From Lachnoclostridium phytofermentans (lineage in GTDB: Bacteria; Bacillota; Clostridia; Lachnospirales; Lachnospiraceae): DNA of 7,881 bases. The stretch is from contig DPVV01000279.1 in NCBI GenBank assembly GCA_003526525.1, forward strand, positions 1 to 7,881. The letters are read 5' to 3'. Below the pieces are notes generated by a model, which worked only from the letters and a program-made list of their open reading frames with translations, made no database searches and had not been told where the DNA came from. Of the stretch, positions 6,688 to 7,881 are shown in pieces; the stretch's first letter is position 1, and every line of letters begins with the position of its first letter. The translations under genes were made by a program, and so were the position numbers.

Positions 6688-7317
6688 ATGAGAAAATTAA
6701 GAAAATCTATTGCAACAATTTTTGCAGCACTTGCTATTATGTCCTTGTTTTCTGTGAATGCATTTGCAGCTACGGACTTAATGAAGGATGGTAAAATGAT
6801 AAGTGGTGGATTTGTGAATGCAGGGGAAGAAGCAGAAGGATGCGTAAAGGGGCCTGGTAACTGGACACAGCTTAACATGGGCGATTACGAGGTAAATGCA
6901 AAGTACTTACATATAGTGATGAAAGCGACAGGAGCGACAGATGCTGCACAAATCGTAATTTCAGACACCGCAACTTTTAATTTAAAAGATCTTGGTATCA
7001 CTTTAACAGAAGAATACCAGGACGTAGTTCTTCCAGTAGATCAAAATGATCTTGCGATAATTTCTTGGGTTAACTTTACGGGACTTGACGGTGGAAGCAG
7101 CGTATATTATGTTAAAGATATGTTTTTATCCGATGACCAAGCTTCAAGTTTAGGAACCCCAGTGGTTGGAACACCTGCTGTTACTGAAGCAACAAGCAAT
7201 ACATCAGAGAATTTACCAAAGACTGGAGAGAATATGATACCAGTTGTTATACTTCTTGGTGTCGTAGCATGTGCTGGTATAGTATTTGTAGTTACAAAGA
7301 AAAGCAAGAGAGCATAA
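6688..7317 (+). CDS. Small LPXTG wall-anchored surface protein, possible carbohydrate-binding
   Basis: This is a secreted protein of 209 residues that sortase should link to the cell wall. It has a classical signal peptide with a basic start (RKLRK), a hydrophobic core and probable cleavage after AFA (residue 27). The mature domain, residues about 28-152, is beta-rich, with patterns such as YLHIVMKATG, YQDVVLPV, ISWVNFTGLDGGSSVYYV and DMFLSDD. These recall jelly-roll carbohydrate-binding modules, but I cannot name a family. A Pro/Thr/Ser linker (about 153-175) leads to LPKTG (176-180), a membrane span (about 184-203) and the basic tail KKSKRA. AAGGAGGT at 6673-6680 precedes the ATG. The gene is monocistronic, with its own promoter, paired operators and terminator. 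Anchoring is very secure. Ligand binding is a guess supported by the neighbouring sugar importer. Confidence 0.85.
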   Translation: MRKLRKSIATIFAALAIMSLFSVNAFAATDLMKDGKMISGGFVNAGEEAEGCVKGPGNWTQLNMGDYEVNAKYLHIVMKATGATDAAQIVISDTATFNLKDLGITLTEEYQDVVLPVDQNDLAIISWVNFTGLDGGSSVYYVKDMFLSDDQASSLGTPVVGTPAVTEATSNTSENLPKTGENMIPVVILLGVVACAGIVFVVTKKSKRA

Positions 7318-7370
7318 ATTTTATAATTTGTAAGTGCTTATGATAAATTATTTAAGAATTATATGTCGTT

Positions 7371-7414
7371 AATAGCCAACCTTTTAATATAACAAAAGGC
7401 TGGCTATTTTTTTT
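7371..7414 (+). terminator. Intrinsic terminator after the LPXTG protein gene
   Basis: A 15-bp stem has arms AATAGCCAACCTTTT and AAAAGGCTGGCTATT with one A-C mismatch, an 8-base loop and a run of T residues to 7414. It ends the gene about 50 bases after its stop. The A-rich left flank is weak, so it acts mainly in the plus direction. Confidence 0.92.
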
Positions 7415-7606
7415 GAGACACGATCTTTTTGACGATTACCATTTTTATACTAACTAAGTTAAATGTCACTATAGACTTTCATCCTCCAATGGATCTGCAA
7501 GTGACTTTTTATATTCGCCTAACTCGGATTCATTGATTTTCGAAGAAATTGTTACATTTTAGAGAGGCCAATTCATTAAATAATGAGAAAGTATCAGTTT
7601 TGTTTG
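7415..7606. other. Unassigned intergenic region with an inverted repeat
   Basis: No gene is convincing here. An inverted repeat GTCACT (7465-7470) and AGTGAC (7500-7505) encloses 29 bases and is followed by TTTTT. It could be a weak terminator or a structured RNA, but no transcript is known to enter it. On the minus strand two overlapping short frames (7643-7530, and about 7558-7469) read like protein. They lack a ribosome binding site and may be a decayed gene remnant. Confidence 0.3.
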
Positions 7607-7635
7607 TTGTTGAAGAAATGTGCTGTTGGTACAAT
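7607..7635 (+). promoter_or_regulatory. Extended -10 promoter of the chemoreceptor gene
   Basis: TTGTTG (7607-7612), a 17-bp spacer and TACAAT (7630-7635) with TGG before the -10 form a plausible sigma-A promoter 45 bases upstream of the chemoreceptor ATG. The good -10 and TG extension make up for the weak -35. A sigma-D (motility) promoter was not recognised. Confidence 0.5.
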
Positions 7636-7680
7636 GCTAACATAGACTTGAATAGATATCGATTAAGTTAGGAGGATACA

Positions 7681-7881
7681 ATGAAAAAAGCATATGAAAT
7701 AGCCAAAGACAAGAAAAAATTAAAAAAAGACAAAAATAATAAAATAGACTTTCTTGATGTAATTGGGTTAAAGATACAGCTTGCTATAGGATTTATTATC
7801 CCGATTGCCTTTATAATTTTAGTAGGACTAATTTCATATAAAAAAGCAGAAGATGGCATTGTAAAAAAGTATGAGGAAACA
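7681..7881 (+). CDS. Methyl-accepting chemotaxis protein, N-terminus only
   Basis: The first 67 codons of a membrane receptor run off the right edge. A very lysine-rich cytoplasmic tail (residues 1-31, about 11 lysines) is followed by a single hydrophobic helix (about 34-52, LAIGFIIPIAFIILVGLIS) and then YKKAEDGIVKKYEE, the start of an extracellular helical sensor. This GLKIQLAIGFIIP...SYKKA pattern is how many clostridial methyl-accepting chemotaxis proteins begin, to my recollection. The HAMP and signalling domains that would prove it lie outside the window. A sensor kinase with a similar first helix is the main alternative. AGGAGG at 7670-7675 precedes the ATG by five bases, and a promoter lies at 7607-7635. 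Its position beside a sugar importer and a surface protein suggests nutrient taxis, but that is inference. Confidence 0.65.
   Translation, partial: MKKAYEIAKDKKKLKKDKNNKIDFLDVIGLKIQLAIGFIIPIAFIILVGLISYKKAEDGIVKKYEET

Noticed and set aside
6657..7307. Minus-strand open frames opposite the LPXTG protein gene (6657-6878 and 7107-7307).
   Set aside because: They mirror the signal peptide and the wall-anchor region of the real gene and have no start signals of their own.
7457..7470. AGTTAAATGTCACT as a third copy of the palindromic operator.
   Set aside because: Only the left half resembles the motif. The central CG and right arm are missing, and it lies downstream of a terminator with no promoter.
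1..7881. CRISPR arrays, insertion sequences, tRNA or rRNA genes.
   Set aside because: I saw no regularly spaced repeats, transposase-like frames, paired terminal repeats or cloverleaf sequences on either strand.

Overview
The window looks like a low-GC Gram-positive chromosome, most likely a Lachnospiraceae-type clostridium. The grounds are AT-rich intergenic DNA, strong GGAGG-type ribosome binding sites, a lipobox-anchored solute-binding protein, an LPXTG wall-anchored protein and a clostridial-style chemoreceptor N-terminus. This placement rests on gene content and style, not on a database search.

Layout: (1) 1-1255, minus strand, holds the N-terminal 418 codons of a YesN-type response regulator that runs off the left edge. 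(2) 1256-1629 is a divergent control region. Its right end is a leader with two tandem stem-loops before a TTG start. (3) 1630-6351, plus strand, is a tight four-gene sugar ABC importer operon: a double-NBD ATPase, two different permeases and a lipoprotein binding protein. Gene order, permease signatures and the binding-protein motifs match the rhamnose RhaT-P-Q-S branch, which is a sister of the AI-2 Lsr branch. (4) A strong intrinsic terminator (6441-6474) ends the operon. (5) 6475-6687 holds a possible 22-residue ORF, a near-consensus sigma-A promoter and two near-identical 16-bp CG-centred palindromes that look like paired operators. (6) 6688-7317 encodes a small secreted LPXTG surface protein with its own terminator (7371-7414). 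(7) 7415-7680 is mostly unexplained, with an extended -10 promoter at its right end. (8) 7681-7881 is the beginning of a membrane chemoreceptor that runs off the right edge.

Read together, the genes suggest a sense-and-import unit for a deoxyhexose such as L-rhamnose from plant polysaccharide. The response regulator probably controls the importer, the lipoprotein RhaS captures the sugar, RhaP/RhaQ form the channel and the ATPase powers it. The LPXTG protein may hold a carbohydrate at the wall, and the chemoreceptor may steer toward related nutrients. The last two links are inference from proximity. No catabolic rhamnose enzymes are visible here. Nothing in the window requires a wholly new system. 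The least explained parts are the paired operators with the small LPXTG protein, and the folded leader in front of the ATPase gene.
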